A stretch of 27,098 nucleotides of DNA from SIAJ01 sp036266155 (lineage in GTDB: Bacteria > Planctomycetota > Planctomycetia > Gemmatales > Gemmataceae): the NCBI GenBank assembly GCA_036266155.1, contig DATANR010000114.1:1-27098 (forward strand), given 5' to 3'. The notes beneath the pieces were generated by a model. The model ran no database searches, was not told where the DNA came from, and saw only the letters and a program-made list of their open reading frames with translations. Below, in pieces: positions 7,472 through 16,359 of this stretch. Numbering within the stretch: position 1 is the stretch's first letter; every line of letters starts with the position of its first letter. Position numbers and translations under genes: made by a program.

Positions 7472-7993
7472 TTAGCCCTTGAGCGCCCGAATCACCGCCG
7501 TTGTGAAGGCGGGCAGATCGTCGGGCTTGCGTGCGGTGATGATGTTGCCGTCGACCACGGTCTCTTCGTCGACATAATGCGCGCCAGCATTAATTACGTC
7601 ATCCTTGATGGCAAAAAAGCAGGTGGCCCGTTTCCCCTTCAGCGCTGTCGTCGAACAAAGCAGCCAGGGGCCATGGCAGATGGCGGCCACGACTTTGCCG
7701 CGCGCAACGGCGTCCTTCACCAATTGAATCGTTGCCGGGTCGCGGCGGAAGAAATCGGGTGCGAAGCCGCCGGGGATGACGACGCCGTCAAAGTCGCTCG
7801 CCGCCACGTCCTTTGCCGCCTTGTCGCTCTTCGCGGGATAGCCCAGCTTGCTGGGATAGCTCTTGCCTGCCTCCGGCCCCACGAGCAGCACATTCGCCCC
7901 CGCTTCCTTCAACCGGTAATAGGGATACCAGACTTCCAGCTCCTGGTATTGCTGCTCCACGAGGACGGCGACCGTCTTGCCTTTGAGTTCCAT
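7472..7993 (-). CDS. DJ-1/PfpI family protein (class I glutamine amidotransferase-like)
   Basis: This 173-residue protein belongs to the PfpI/DJ-1 superfamily, whose members include proteases, chaperones and glyoxalase/deglycase-type enzymes. The nucleophile elbow AICHGPWLL gives Cys106 followed by His107, and Glu18 lies in QELEVWYP. The strand VVIPGGFAPDFFRRD and the C-terminal PDDLPAFTTAVI are typical of PfpI proteins. No signal peptide, so cytoplasmic. The ATG at 7993 has AGGAG six bases upstream; the frame remains open well beyond it, but that sequence is not family-like. It is transcribed away from bamA across a 184-base gap. The substrate cannot be read from sequence; damage repair is the usual proposal. 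Confidence 0.9.
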   Translation of the reverse strand: MELKGKTVAVLVEQQYQELEVWYPYYRLKEAGANVLLVGPEAGKSYPSKLGYPAKSDKAAKDVAASDFDGVVIPGGFAPDFFRRDPATIQLVKDAVARGKVVAAICHGPWLLCSTTALKGKRATCFFAIKDDVINAGAHYVDEETVVDGNIITARKPDDLPAFTTAVIRALKG

Positions 7994-8104
7994 AGTGTTC
8001 TCCTGAAGGGGTATAGGTCGGATAGGGCGGCGGGGACGGATGACAAGCGGTCGAGCAACGCATACAGATGGCGCGCTCCGTGTCGGCCCGGCCCCCCGTT
8101 CGAC

Positions 8105-8133
8105 TTGACTCTTTTTGACGGGCCACGTATCAG
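8105..8133 (+). promoter_or_regulatory. Candidate sigma-70 promoter for bamA
   Basis: TTGACT (8105-8110, five of six to the -35 consensus) and TATCAG (8128-8133, four of six to -10) are separated by exactly 17 bases. A start near 8140 would give a leader of about 38 bases before the ATG at 8178. Confidence 0.55.
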
Positions 8134-8177
8134 CCCCGGTCCTCAGAGAAGTGTCTTGTCCGGCCAGGGGTGGACCC

Positions 8178-10568
8178 ATGATGCGCTGTGCCCGCGCGGC
8201 GGCTGTCGTTGTGACGGTGATTGCTGGCGGCCTGTTGGCCGTGGCGGTGGTCGCGCGCGACGCCTTGGCCGCGCCCACCGTGACGACGTCGCCTGCCGGC
8301 AAGGAAGTGGCGGAGGTCCTCGTCTCCGGCAATCGCATCCGCCAGAGCGACCAAATTCGTGCCGTGTTCGGGCTGCGCCCGGAACAGAAGTACGAGGAAG
8401 AACAGATCCGTGCCGGGACCAAGCGCCTCTACGACAAGGGTTGGTTCACGCCGAACGGCATCGAAGTCCGCACCGTTGAACGGCCCGACGGACGGATCAA
8501 TGTGATCCTCTATGTGTCCGAACTGACGAACTTCATCGAAGAGATTCAGTACAACGGCGCCCAGCATCTGAGTCGAACCGAACTGGATAAGCTGACCGGC
8601 CTGCACGTGCGCTCGCCGATGTCGCCGCACGTCAACCGACAGGCCCAGCTCAACATCCTTCGCAAATATCAGGAAGACGGCCGCATCCTCGCGAGCGTCA
8701 CGCTCCGCGAAGGCGACAAGCTAGAAGATCGCCGGGTGGTCTTCGACATCGTGGAAGGTCCGAAGGTCAAGATCACGGACATCGACTTCCGCTTCTTGGG
8801 CGCGCACGAGTCCGGCATCTCGTCGGGCCGACTGCGCGAGCAGGTCAGCATCTCGCGCTCAAAACTCTTTGGAATGATCGGCGGCGATTACCAGTCGGGC
8901 CAGATCGACTTCGACGTCTTGAAGCTCACCGAGTATTACCATGGCCTTGGCTTCCTCGATGCCCAGATCAGCCGCGAAGTGATCCAGTCTGCCGATCAGC
9001 GATCGGTGACGGTCGTCTTCCACGTTTCCGAAGGCAAGCGCTACAAAGTCGGCCGCGTGCAGATCAGCGGCAATGCGGTGTTCGCGGAGAAGAAGTTGCT
9101 CGAATACACCGACGTCCGCGAGAACGAATACTACGACAAGGCCAAGATCACTGGCGACATCAAACGCATCCGCGATCTCTATGGCTACACCGGTCGCGAG
9201 GTCGGCGTGCGTGAAGAACACCCGGAGCCGCAGCCGAATTCGGGCATCGTTCACGTTCATTATCAGGTGATGGAGAGCCAGCCCTGGAAAGTTGGCGAGG
9301 TACTCATTCAGGGCAATACGACCACGCAAGATCGCGTGATTCGGCGTGAGATCATGCTGCAGCCAGGCCAGGTCATGGAGATTCCGCTGCTCAAGGGCAG
9401 CGAGGCGAATCTGTCGCGGCTCGGCATCTTCAAGGAAGACCCAGGCCAGGGCGTCAAGCCGACGGTGGAGATGCTGGAGCCGCGTGGCGACTCACCGTTC
9501 CGCGACGTGCTAGTGACCGTGCAGGAAATGCAGACCGGCAGTTTCATGCTGGGGGCCGGGTTGAACTCCGATGCCGGCGTGACTGGCAGCATCGTCCTCA
9601 ACGAACGCAACTTTGACATCCTGAATTTTCCGACGAGCTGGGAAGACATCACCAGCGGCCGGGCCTTCCGCGGCGGCGGTCAGGAAATGCGGCTCGAAGC
9701 GGTGCCGGGCAACCAGTTCCAGCGCTACACAGCCACCTGGCGCGACCCGCGCTTCATGGACAGCCTCTTTAGCCTGAGCACGAGTGGGTACTACTACAAC
9801 CGTAGCTATCTGGAATACAACGAGGACCGCATTGGCGGCCGAGTCAGTGTGGGTCGCCGGCTTGACCAGTACTGGTCCGCCACCGTCAGTGGACGGCTTG
9901 AAGGGATCACGGTCAAGGACGTTCCGATCGATTCGCCGCCGGAGATTCGCAAGTACCAGGGTTACAGCCTTGCGGCCGGCGTGGGCGCCGGTCTGCGTCG
10001 TGACAGCCGCGACAATTACTTGCGGCCGACCGAAGGCAGCGTGCTCGACTTCAACTACGAACAAGTGTTCGGCGACTACCACTATGGGCTGGCGACGGCG
10101 GAGTTCACGAACTTCTTGACGACCTACGAACGCGTTGACGGCACGGGCCGACACGTGTTGGCCTTCCGCAGTCAGGCGTCGTGGGGCGGGAGCGAAACGC
10201 CCGTGTACGACCGCTTTTACGCGGGCGGTTTCCGCAGCATGCGCGGCTTCAGCTTCCGCGGGGTCGGGCCGCACGTCGCCGAATACAACGTCGGCGGCAA
10301 TTTTGCCTTCTTGAACAGCATCGAATATCAGATTCCGGTCGTGCCGAGCGACGCTCTGTACGTCGTCGGCTTCGTCGACACGGGCACCGTCAATCGCACG
10401 GTGTCGCTCGCCGACTACCGTGTCACGGCCGGCGTGGGCTTGCGAATCTCGATGCCGCAACTCCTCGGTCCGGTGCCGCTGGCCATCGACTTCGGCTTCC
10501 CGATTCGCCAGGCCGACGGCGACAAGAAGCAGGTCTTCAGCTTCTGGATCGGCGTCTTCGGCCAGTAA
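8178..10568 (+). CDS. bamA: BamA/Omp85 outer membrane protein assembly factor
   Basis: This 796-residue protein should insert beta-barrel proteins into the outer membrane. A signal peptide (cleavage near ALAA, about 32) precedes five POTRA repeats at roughly 44-115, 117-197, 198-291, 292-372 and 373-458, each beginning with a strand such as VAEVLVSGN, VGRVQISGN or VGEVLIQGN. The remaining 340 residues alternate as amphipathic strands of a barrel. The Omp85 lid-loop motif appears as MRGF (688-691). The chain ends FSFWIGVFGQ, so the usual terminal aromatic is followed by two residues. The ATG at 8178 (or the next codon, 8181) follows GGGGTGG; the upstream part of the open frame has no signal peptide. 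Neither ompH/skp nor lpx genes are adjacent, so bamA stands alone here, ending at a shared terminator. Confidence 0.92.
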   Translation: MMRCARAAAVVVTVIAGGLLAVAVVARDALAAPTVTTSPAGKEVAEVLVSGNRIRQSDQIRAVFGLRPEQKYEEEQIRAGTKRLYDKGWFTPNGIEVRTVERPDGRINVILYVSELTNFIEEIQYNGAQHLSRTELDKLTGLHVRSPMSPHVNRQAQLNILRKYQEDGRILASVTLREGDKLEDRRVVFDIVEGPKVKITDIDFRFLGAHESGISSGRLREQVSISRSKLFGMIGGDYQSGQIDFDVLKLTEYYHGLGFLDAQISREVIQSADQRSVTVVFHVSEGKRYKVGRVQISGNAVFAEKKLLEYTDVRENEYYDKAKITGDIKRIRDLYGYTGREVGVREEHPEPQPNSGIVHVHYQVMESQPWKVGEVLIQGNTTTQDRVIRREIMLQPGQVMEIPLLKGSEANLSRLGIFKEDPGQGVKPTVEMLEPRGDSPFRDVLVTVQEMQTGSFMLGAGLNSDAGVTGSIVLNERNFDILNFPTSWEDITSGRAFRGGGQEMRLEAVPGNQFQRYTATWRDPRFMDSLFSLSTSGYYYNRSYLEYNEDRIGGRVSVGRRLDQYWSATVSGRLEGITVKDVPIDSPPEIRKYQGYSLAAGVGAGLRRDSRDNYLRPTEGSVLDFNYEQVFGDYHYGLATAEFTNFLTTYERVDGTGRHVLAFRSQASWGGSETPVYDRFYAGGFRSMRGFSFRGVGPHVAEYNVGGNFAFLNSIEYQIPVVPSDALYVVGFVDTGTVNRTVSLADYRVTAGVGLRISMPQLLGPVPLAIDFGFPIRQADGDKKQVFSFWIGVFGQ

Positions 10569-10581
10569 CGAAAATGTTTAG

Positions 10582-10604
10582 CGGGCGACCCAACGGGTCG
10601 CCCG
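10582..10604. terminator. Bidirectional hairpin between bamA and the DinB-like gene
   Basis: A perfect 10-bp GC-rich stem (10582-10591 with 10595-10604) closes on the loop AAC. It occupies most of the 38-base gap between two convergent stops. A T-rich run follows on the minus side (TAAACATTTTC) but not on the plus side. Confidence 0.6.
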
Positions 10605-10606
10605 AG

Positions 10607-11074
10607 TCAAACTTTAAGCGCCTTCCGCTTCTCCTCAATAAACGTCACGTGGTGCGGTATGTGGTGTACCGCTGACGTTAGAATCGCTTCGAGCGAAACC
10701 AGCCCCTTGAAGCTGTGAATGCCGACGCGATTGGCCGCCTCGGGACTCAGCTTGCGGAGGATGTGCGTCATCCGTTTCCGTGTCACGTCGATCAGCGCCA
10801 TCTCTTCGGCAACATCTCGACTCTGGTAGTCCATCGTCGCCGCGAACAAGTTCTCATCCGCCACCATGAGCAATGGCCGTTCGTGGGAAACGACGCGCAT
10901 CATCCGCTCGGCCAAAATCGGCTCGAAGTCCGCGATGTGCGCCACCACTTCGAGCGAGCTCCACTTACCGGGAACTGGCCGGGCCTTGAGTTGCTCAGGC
11001 GACAAGCCCTGAATGGCCTTGCGCAGCGTGTCCGTGCCGGCGGCATATTGCTCGATCAACGCGGGGAAAGACAT
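10607..11074 (-). CDS. DinB/YfiT-like putative metal-dependent protein
   Basis: This 155-residue protein fits the DinB superfamily four-helix bundle, which includes thiol transferases and metal-binding proteins of unknown role. The family pattern is clear: an early PGKWSSLEVVAHIADFE segment with His46 and a late HHIPHHVTFIEE segment (His137/138 and His141/142) supply the three-histidine metal site. No signal peptide. The ATG at 11074 has GGAGG six bases upstream; the longer open frame adds only a low-complexity tail. It is divergent from the oligoendopeptidase gene 108 bases away. A substrate cannot be assigned. Confidence 0.85.
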   Translation of the reverse strand: MSFPALIEQYAAGTDTLRKAIQGLSPEQLKARPVPGKWSSLEVVAHIADFEPILAERMMRVVSHERPLLMVADENLFAATMDYQSRDVAEEMALIDVTRKRMTHILRKLSPEAANRVGIHSFKGLVSLEAILTSAVHHIPHHVTFIEEKRKALKV

Positions 11075-11182
11075 GATGGGCCTCCGGGTGAAGTGCGGGT
11101 AAGGTTGGGGTAGCCGATCGCACGCAGGGGGCAAGGGTGGACCGCGTCCCTAGCATTCTCATGACCCACCAGGAGAAGTGCC

Positions 11183-12982
11183 GTGAACGCCGACCGCGTC
11201 CCGACCCGTGCCGAAGTCCGACTCGAAGATACGTGGGACCTGACGTCCATGTATCCATCGGATCGCGAGTGGGAGGCAGGCTTCGCCGAATGGGAGAAGA
11301 AGCTCGAAGGTTACAACAGTTTCCGCGGCCGGCTTGGTCAAAGTGCCGACGTGCTTGCCGAGTGCCTGCGCTTCGACACGAGCGTCGACCGGCTCGGCGA
11401 TCGCGTGGCAACGTACGCCTTTTTGAAAGCATCGGAGGACGCCGCCAACTCAACCTATCAGGGCCTGAAGGCTCGCGTGCTCGGTGTTGCCAGCCGGGCC
11501 GGTGAGTTGGCCAGTTACATTCGACCTGAGATTCTGTCGCTGCCGAACGAGAAGCTTCAGAGCTATTTGCAAGCACCCGTGCTCGCCGACTATCAGATCG
11601 TTCTCAAGCGGCTGATGCGCTTCAAGCCGCACACGTTGACCGAGAAAGAGGAACGTCTCCTCGCCATGCAGGCGGAGACGGCACAGACGGCCCGGCAGGT
11701 GTTCGACCAACTTCACAATGCCGACCTGAAGTTTGGCACGATCGCGATTGGTCCGGATCGGACGATCGATTTGAGCCATGCCTCGTTCGCCGCGTGCCTG
11801 GAGAACCCGGATCGCACGGTGCGGGCAAACGCGTTTCATCAGTATTACGCCGAGTTTCAGGATCATGCCCATGCATTCGCCGCGACGCTCGACGGTTCGG
11901 TGAAACAGGACGTGTACGAAGCCCGTGTGCGCAATTACCCGTCCGCTCGTGAGCATGCGCTCTTCCCCGACAACGTGCCGGTCGCCGTTTACGATCAACT
12001 CATCGCCGCAGTGCGTGCGAATCTTCCCGCGGTGCATCGTTACTACCAGCTTCGTCGCCGGCTAATGAATTTGCCGGACGTACATCATTACGACACGTAC
12101 GTGCCGATCCTGACCGACATCAAGGTCGAACGCACCTGGAACGAAGCGGTCGACGTGGTGATCGACGCGTTGCGGCCGCTCGGCGCCAGCTACATTGATG
12201 TGCTCACCAAAGGCCTGCGTGGCCGCTGGTGCGATCGCTACGAGAACAAGGGCAAGCGCAGCGGCGCCTTCTCGGCCGGCTGCTTCGACAGCGAGCCGTA
12301 CATCCTGATGAACTATCGAGCCGACGTGCCCGATCACGTGTTCACGCTGGCCCACGAAGCCGGTCACTCGATGCACACGCTTTTGTCGAAGGCCCAGCCG
12401 TATCAGTACGCGAACTACACGATCTTCGTCGCCGAGGTCGCGAGCACGTTCAACGAGCAGTTCCTCGGCAAATACCTGATGGACCGGGCCGCGAACAAGC
12501 GTGAACGCGCTTATTACCTGAATCGCGAGATCGACGAGCTGCGCCGCACCATCGTTCGGCAAACGATGTTCGCGGAGTTCGAGAAGGTGATCCACGAACT
12601 GGCCGAGCGGAACGAGCCGTTGACGCTCGACGTGCTGCGTGCCGAGTACCGCAAGCTGCTCGACGCGTATTTCGGACCCGACTTCGCGATCGACGAAGAG
12701 TTGTCGCTGGAAGGCCTACGGATCCCGCATTTCTATCGGGCGTTCTACGTCTACAAGTATGCCACAGGCTTGTCGGCCGCGATCGCGCTGTCCGAACGGG
12801 TGATGAACGGCGGCCAGGCGGAATTGAACGACTATCTCGGCTTCCTGCGCGGCGGCTCATCGAAGGATCCGCTCGACCTGCTGCGTGGGGCCGGCGTGGA
12901 CATGGAGACGCCGGAGCCAGTCAATGCGGCACTCAAGAAGTTCTCACATCTGTTGGACGAACTGGAGAAGGCGATGGCCTGA
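11183..12982 (+). CDS. pepF: Oligoendopeptidase F, M3 family zinc metallopeptidase
   Basis: This 599-residue cytoplasmic peptidase should degrade oligopeptides. The zinc site is HEAGH (391-395), with the third ligand predicted as Glu418 in FVAEVAS. The N-terminal DTWDLTSMYPSDREWE and the long helical body match oligoendopeptidase F, and the length is typical (about 600). The start is GTG at 11183, preceded by AGGAG with a seven-base spacer and giving the family-like MNADRVPTRAEVRLEDTWDL. It converges on the Uup gene with a 119-base gap holding a nested hairpin. It may recycle signal peptides or peptide nutrients, as proposed for the family. Confidence 0.93.
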   Translation: MNADRVPTRAEVRLEDTWDLTSMYPSDREWEAGFAEWEKKLEGYNSFRGRLGQSADVLAECLRFDTSVDRLGDRVATYAFLKASEDAANSTYQGLKARVLGVASRAGELASYIRPEILSLPNEKLQSYLQAPVLADYQIVLKRLMRFKPHTLTEKEERLLAMQAETAQTARQVFDQLHNADLKFGTIAIGPDRTIDLSHASFAACLENPDRTVRANAFHQYYAEFQDHAHAFAATLDGSVKQDVYEARVRNYPSAREHALFPDNVPVAVYDQLIAAVRANLPAVHRYYQLRRRLMNLPDVHHYDTYVPILTDIKVERTWNEAVDVVIDALRPLGASYIDVLTKGLRGRWCDRYENKGKRSGAFSAGCFDSEPYILMNYRADVPDHVFTLAHEAGHSMHTLLSKAQPYQYANYTIFVAEVASTFNEQFLGKYLMDRAANKRERAYYLNREIDELRRTIVRQTMFAEFEKVIHELAERNEPLTLDVLRAEYRKLLDAYFGPDFAIDEELSLEGLRIPHFYRAFYVYKYATGLSAAIALSERVMNGGQAELNDYLGFLRGGSSKDPLDLLRGAGVDMETPEPVNAALKKFSHLLDELEKAMA

Positions 12983-13018
12983 CGACGTGTTTGTCCAGAT
13001 TTTCCCCGTCGCACAGTT

Positions 13019-13083
13019 GGCGATCTTCCTTTTTGGAAAAGTGCGTTTTCCGCGGGTTTTTGGGTAAGATCGCCAAGATCGCC
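13019..13083. terminator. Nested inverted repeat between pepF and the ABC-F gene
   Basis: GGCGATCTT (13019-13027) pairs with AAGATCGCC (13066-13074). Inside lies a second hairpin, GGAAAA/TTTTCC (13035-13051), followed by GCGGGTTTTT. The nine-base unit AAGATCGCC is then repeated in tandem (13075-13083). The position between convergent stops suggests termination. Confidence 0.45.
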
Positions 13084-13101
13084 ACCGTTTGCCGGACCAG
13101 T

Positions 13102-14898
13102 CTAACCTCGTTTAACTTCCAGCTCCGCCCAGCGAGCGTAGAGTCTTTCGACGATCTTTTGAGCGTCTTCCATTGCCCGGCAGGCGGCCGCCAGCGCTTC
13201 GTGCCCTTCCGTCGAACTCCGCTCGACCTCGGCTTGGCGAGCGACGAGCGCCTCTTCAGCCACCAAGATCGCCGCCTCCATGCCGTCCCATTCCTGCTGT
13301 TCCTTGAAACTCAATTTCTTCGGTTTCGGCGTCGGCCGCGCTGGCACTGCTTCTGTCTTTTGCGTCTTCGGTGGTTCCGTCGCTCGTTCGTAGGCAGTCA
13401 ACCATTGACTCACGCTCGCATAGTCCGCGGCGCCGCCGCGGCCGTCGAGGCCAATGACTTCGTTGCAGAGCCGATCGGTGAGTTCACGATCATGGCTCAC
13501 GAGCACGAGCGCACCCGCGAAGTCGGCGAGGCTTTCTTCCAGTGCTTCCAGGGCCGGGATGTCGAGATCATTCGTCGGTTCGTCGAGAAGCAGCAGGTCC
13601 GCTGGCCGGAGCATGAGCTGCGCCAGCCGCACGCGGGCCTGCTCGCCGCCCGAGAGTTCGCCGACGGCCACATTCAATTGATCCGGCCGAAACAGAAATC
13701 GCGTCGCCCAGCCGGCCACGTGCAGCGACTGGCCATTAAAGAAGACGGTGTCGCCGGCCGGCGCCAGGGCTTTGCGCAACGGCAAATTTGGATCGAGCTT
13801 CGCGCGCCCTTGCTCGAACATGACCACGCGCAGGCCGTCGGCCCGCGTGATCGTCCCCGTGTCCGGATCCGTTTCGCCGGCGAGCACGCGCAGGAACGTG
13901 CTCTTGCCGCTCCCGTTCGGTCCGAGCAAACCGAGCTTGGACCCTGGGGATAGCATGAGATCGATGCCGTTGAAGAGCGCGCGGCCGCCAAGCGATTTAG
14001 CGACGCCGTTCGCCGTGAGCAGCTTGCGCGTGGCCCGGCCTGTGGCAGCAAAGTCGATCCCAGCGCCCGTGGTTGCCGCGTTGCGGTACTTCAACTCCGC
14101 CAGCTCCGCCCGGCGTTGTGCGGCCTCCTCAATGCGCGACTTCGACTTCCGTCGCTGGGCAGATTCACTGCGGCCGAGCCACTCCGTCTCTTTACGCACC
14201 TGATTGGCGACCGCTTCCTGTTGCTTTGCCTGCGCCTCCATGAATTCGTCGCGGCGATCGAGGAATTGCTCGTAAGTGCCCGCCACGCGAAACGTACCCG
14301 TCGGGTAAATGCGGCTCACCTCGATAATCTCGTCGGCCACCGCCCGCAAGAACGCCCGGTCGTGGGTGGCAACCAGATAGCCGAAATTCGCCGCGCGGAG
14401 CAGCCGTTCGAGCCAGATGACACCCGGCAGGTCGAGGTGATTGGTCGGCTCGTCAAGGAGCAGAAAATCGGGTCGGCGGACGAGTTCGCGGGCGAGCGCC
14501 AAGCGCTTGCGCCAACCTCCGGAGAGAGTGTCAGCACGCTGGTCGACGTCGGCGAAGCCGACCTGCGTCAGCGTGATGGCCACGCGCGTCTCGCGGTCGT
14601 GATCGTCGATCGGCTCGTCGGCAAGGGCCGCGAGCAGCACCTCGCGAACGCTTGGGCCAGCGGGAAATGTGTCGTCCTGAGCCAGATAGCCGATGCGAAC
14701 GCCGCGGCGGACGGTGCGCTTGCCTTCGTCAGGCGAATCCAAATCGGCGAGCAGTCGCAGAAGTGTGGACTTGCCCGCTCCATTCGGACCGATCAGCCCG
14801 ATCCGCTCGCCAACACGCAAGTCGAGTGAGAGACCGTCGAACAGAGGTCGCGGGCCATAGCTCTTCGTGAAACCCTGCGCACTCAACAGCACGGACAT
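13102..14898 (-). CDS. uup: ABC-F family ATPase, Uup type
   Basis: This 598-residue protein has two ABC ATPase cassettes and no membrane domain, the ABC-F plan; relatives act on ribosomes, and Uup is linked to precise transposon excision and DNA/ribosome functions. Cassette 1 shows GPNGAGKST, LSGGWRKRLALAREL and LLLDEPTNHLD; cassette 2 shows GPNGSGKST, LSGGEQARVRLAQL and LLLDEPTNDLD. A charged linker joins them (QRRKSKSRIEEAAQRRAEL). The C-terminal 70 residues form a coiled coil (LSFKEQQEWDGMEA) typical of Uup, which separates it from shorter ABC-F subgroups. The ATG at 14898 begins MSVLLSAQGFTKSYG, where the first cassette should start; a GTG at 14922 would add eight residues. No strong Shine-Dalgarno is visible. 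Divergent from yaiI. Confidence 0.9.
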   Translation of the reverse strand: MSVLLSAQGFTKSYGPRPLFDGLSLDLRVGERIGLIGPNGAGKSTLLRLLADLDSPDEGKRTVRRGVRIGYLAQDDTFPAGPSVREVLLAALADEPIDDHDRETRVAITLTQVGFADVDQRADTLSGGWRKRLALARELVRRPDFLLLDEPTNHLDLPGVIWLERLLRAANFGYLVATHDRAFLRAVADEIIEVSRIYPTGTFRVAGTYEQFLDRRDEFMEAQAKQQEAVANQVRKETEWLGRSESAQRRKSKSRIEEAAQRRAELAELKYRNAATTGAGIDFAATGRATRKLLTANGVAKSLGGRALFNGIDLMLSPGSKLGLLGPNGSGKSTFLRVLAGETDPDTGTITRADGLRVVMFEQGRAKLDPNLPLRKALAPAGDTVFFNGQSLHVAGWATRFLFRPDQLNVAVGELSGGEQARVRLAQLMLRPADLLLLDEPTNDLDIPALEALEESLADFAGALVLVSHDRELTDRLCNEVIGLDGRGGAADYASVSQWLTAYERATEPPKTQKTEAVPARPTPKPKKLSFKEQQEWDGMEAAILVAEEALVARQAEVERSSTEGHEALAAACRAMEDAQKIVERLYARWAELEVKRG

Positions 14899-14983
14899 GA
14901 TCGATCCCGAAACGACGAACACGGAATGTCAACTATGGAGAGTACGGGAATCGGCCGCCGGAGCGAACCGGAATCACCGGCCT

Positions 14984-14992
14984 TGCTAAGAT
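14984..14992 (+). promoter_or_regulatory. Extended -10 element implying a leaderless yaiI transcript
   Basis: TGC directly followed by TAAGAT forms an extended -10 (TGn plus four of six). Its end lies six bases before the A of the ATG at 14999, the usual distance to a transcription start. No Shine-Dalgarno fits in between. Confidence 0.4.
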
Positions 14993-14998
14993 GGCGGC

Positions 14999-15460
14999 AT
15001 GTGGACTGTCTTCATTGATGCCGATGCCTGTCCGGTTAAGGACGAGGTTTATCGCGTCGCCCAACGCTACGAGTTGCCAGTCCGCGTCGTTGCCAATGCG
15101 CCGATGCGTGTGCCGACGGGTGGACTGGTTGAAATGGTCGTCCGTCCCGGCTTCGGCACGGCGGACGACTGGATTGCCGAGCAGGCGACGCCGGGCGACA
15201 TCGTCATCACGGCCGACATTCCGCTGGCGGCGCGTTCACTGGCGAAGGGGGCTCGGGTCCTCGATCCAAGGGGAAACGCGTTCACGGGCAACAACATTGC
15301 CGAGGCGCTAGCCTTTCGCGAAATGGCTGAGGAACGCCGCCGACAGGGTGAATCGTCCGGCGGCCCGAGTGCGATGACGCCGAAGGATCGCTCGCGCTTT
15401 CTCTCCAAGCTGGATGAGACGGTTCACGCGGTTCGCAAGGCGCATCCGCGGATGGCGTAA
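14999..15460 (+). CDS. YaiI/YqxD (UPF0178, DUF188) family protein
   Basis: This 153-residue protein carries the hallmark N-terminus MWTVFIDADACPVKDEVYRVAQR, followed by VRVVANAP, a DDWIAEQATPGDIVITADIPLA segment and LDPRGNAFTGNNI, all conserved in the family. The acidic DADACP cluster recalls a PIN-like nuclease site, but the biochemical role is not established to my knowledge. It is cytoplasmic. The start is the ATG at 14999, with no Shine-Dalgarno and a possible leaderless transcript. Its stop is one base before the RluA start codon, so the two are almost certainly one transcription unit. Confidence 0.92.
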   Translation: MWTVFIDADACPVKDEVYRVAQRYELPVRVVANAPMRVPTGGLVEMVVRPGFGTADDWIAEQATPGDIVITADIPLAARSLAKGARVLDPRGNAFTGNNIAEALAFREMAEERRRQGESSGGPSAMTPKDRSRFLSKLDETVHAVRKAHPRMA

Positions 15461-15461
15461 T

Positions 15462-16325
15462 ATGCGAACCCCACCGCCCGCGACGGAAGGACCGCTGCTC
15501 GCCTGGTTGCTCGAGTCGCTGCAACCGATGGGTCGCACGTCGATCAAGAAGCTTCTTCGCGATGGCCGTATCGCGGTCAACGGCACAGCAACGACCCAGT
15601 TTGATCATCTGCTCCAGGCTGGCGACCGCGTCACGGTGATGTCGAGTCGCCCCGCCCGTGCCGTGACGATTTTGCAAGCGGCCGGCGTGACCATCGTCTA
15701 CGAGGACGATCAACTCATCGCGATCGACAAGCCGGCCGGCCTCCTCAGCGTGGCGACCGAATCGGAGAAGACGGACACGGCGTTCACCCGCCTCAAGGCA
15801 TACCTCGAAACCCGCCAGGCCGGCCGGCCGTTCGTCGTGCATCGACTCGACCGCGAGACGTCGGGCCTGCTGCTGTTCGCACGTAGTGCTGACACGCGTG
15901 ACCGGCTTCAGGCGAACTGGGACGCGGTGACGAAGATCTACCTGGCGATCGTCGAAGGATGCCCGCAACCGACAGAGGGGGTCGTTCGCAATTTCTTGAC
16001 CGAAGGCAAAGACCTGCGCGTGCGGGCATCGACCGGCTTCCGTCCCGGTGCCAAAGAAGCGATCTCGCACTATCGAGTGATTGCGACACGCGGAAAATAC
16101 TCACGTGTCGAAGTGCGAATCGAGACCGGCCGTAAGCACCAGATCCGCGTCCATCTCGCCGGCCTGGGCTGCCCCATCATCGGCGACACGGGCTATGGGG
16201 CTACGACGAGCCCGGTCCAGCGATTGGGGCTCCATGCGTGGCGGCTGGCGTTTGAGCATCCGGCGACAGGAGTGCGAGTTGATTTAGAATCGAAGTTGCC
16301 GGAAGTGCTCGATCGAATCGCGTAG
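15462..16325 (+). CDS. RluA family pseudouridine synthase
   Basis: This 287-residue enzyme should convert specific uridines in rRNA (or tRNA) to pseudouridine. An S4 RNA-binding domain occupies about residues 10-70 (SIKKLLRDGRIAVNG). The catalytic domain follows with IAIDKPAGLLSV and the signature HRLDRETSGLLLFA, in which Asp130 is the predicted nucleophile, then GRKHQIRVHLAGLGCPIIGD near the end. Length and order fit the RluA/RluC/RluD group; which site it modifies cannot be told. The ATG at 15462 follows the yaiI stop by one base; a longer open frame overlaps yaiI and is rejected. The gene ends at a strong hairpin shared with the convergent helicase gene. Confidence 0.92.
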   Translation: MRTPPPATEGPLLAWLLESLQPMGRTSIKKLLRDGRIAVNGTATTQFDHLLQAGDRVTVMSSRPARAVTILQAAGVTIVYEDDQLIAIDKPAGLLSVATESEKTDTAFTRLKAYLETRQAGRPFVVHRLDRETSGLLLFARSADTRDRLQANWDAVTKIYLAIVEGCPQPTEGVVRNFLTEGKDLRVRASTGFRPGAKEAISHYRVIATRGKYSRVEVRIETGRKHQIRVHLAGLGCPIIGDTGYGATTSPVQRLGLHAWRLAFEHPATGVRVDLESKLPEVLDRIA

Positions 16326-16327
16326 TC

Positions 16328-16356
16328 GCTCGTTCGACGCGGAGCGTCGAACGAGC
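16328..16356. terminator. Strong bidirectional terminator between the RluA-type and helicase genes
   Basis: A perfect 13-bp stem (16328-16340 with 16344-16356) closes on the loop GGA. It fills nearly all of the 34 bases between the two convergent stops. There is no U-run on either side. Confidence 0.65.
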
Positions 16357-16359
16357 CAG

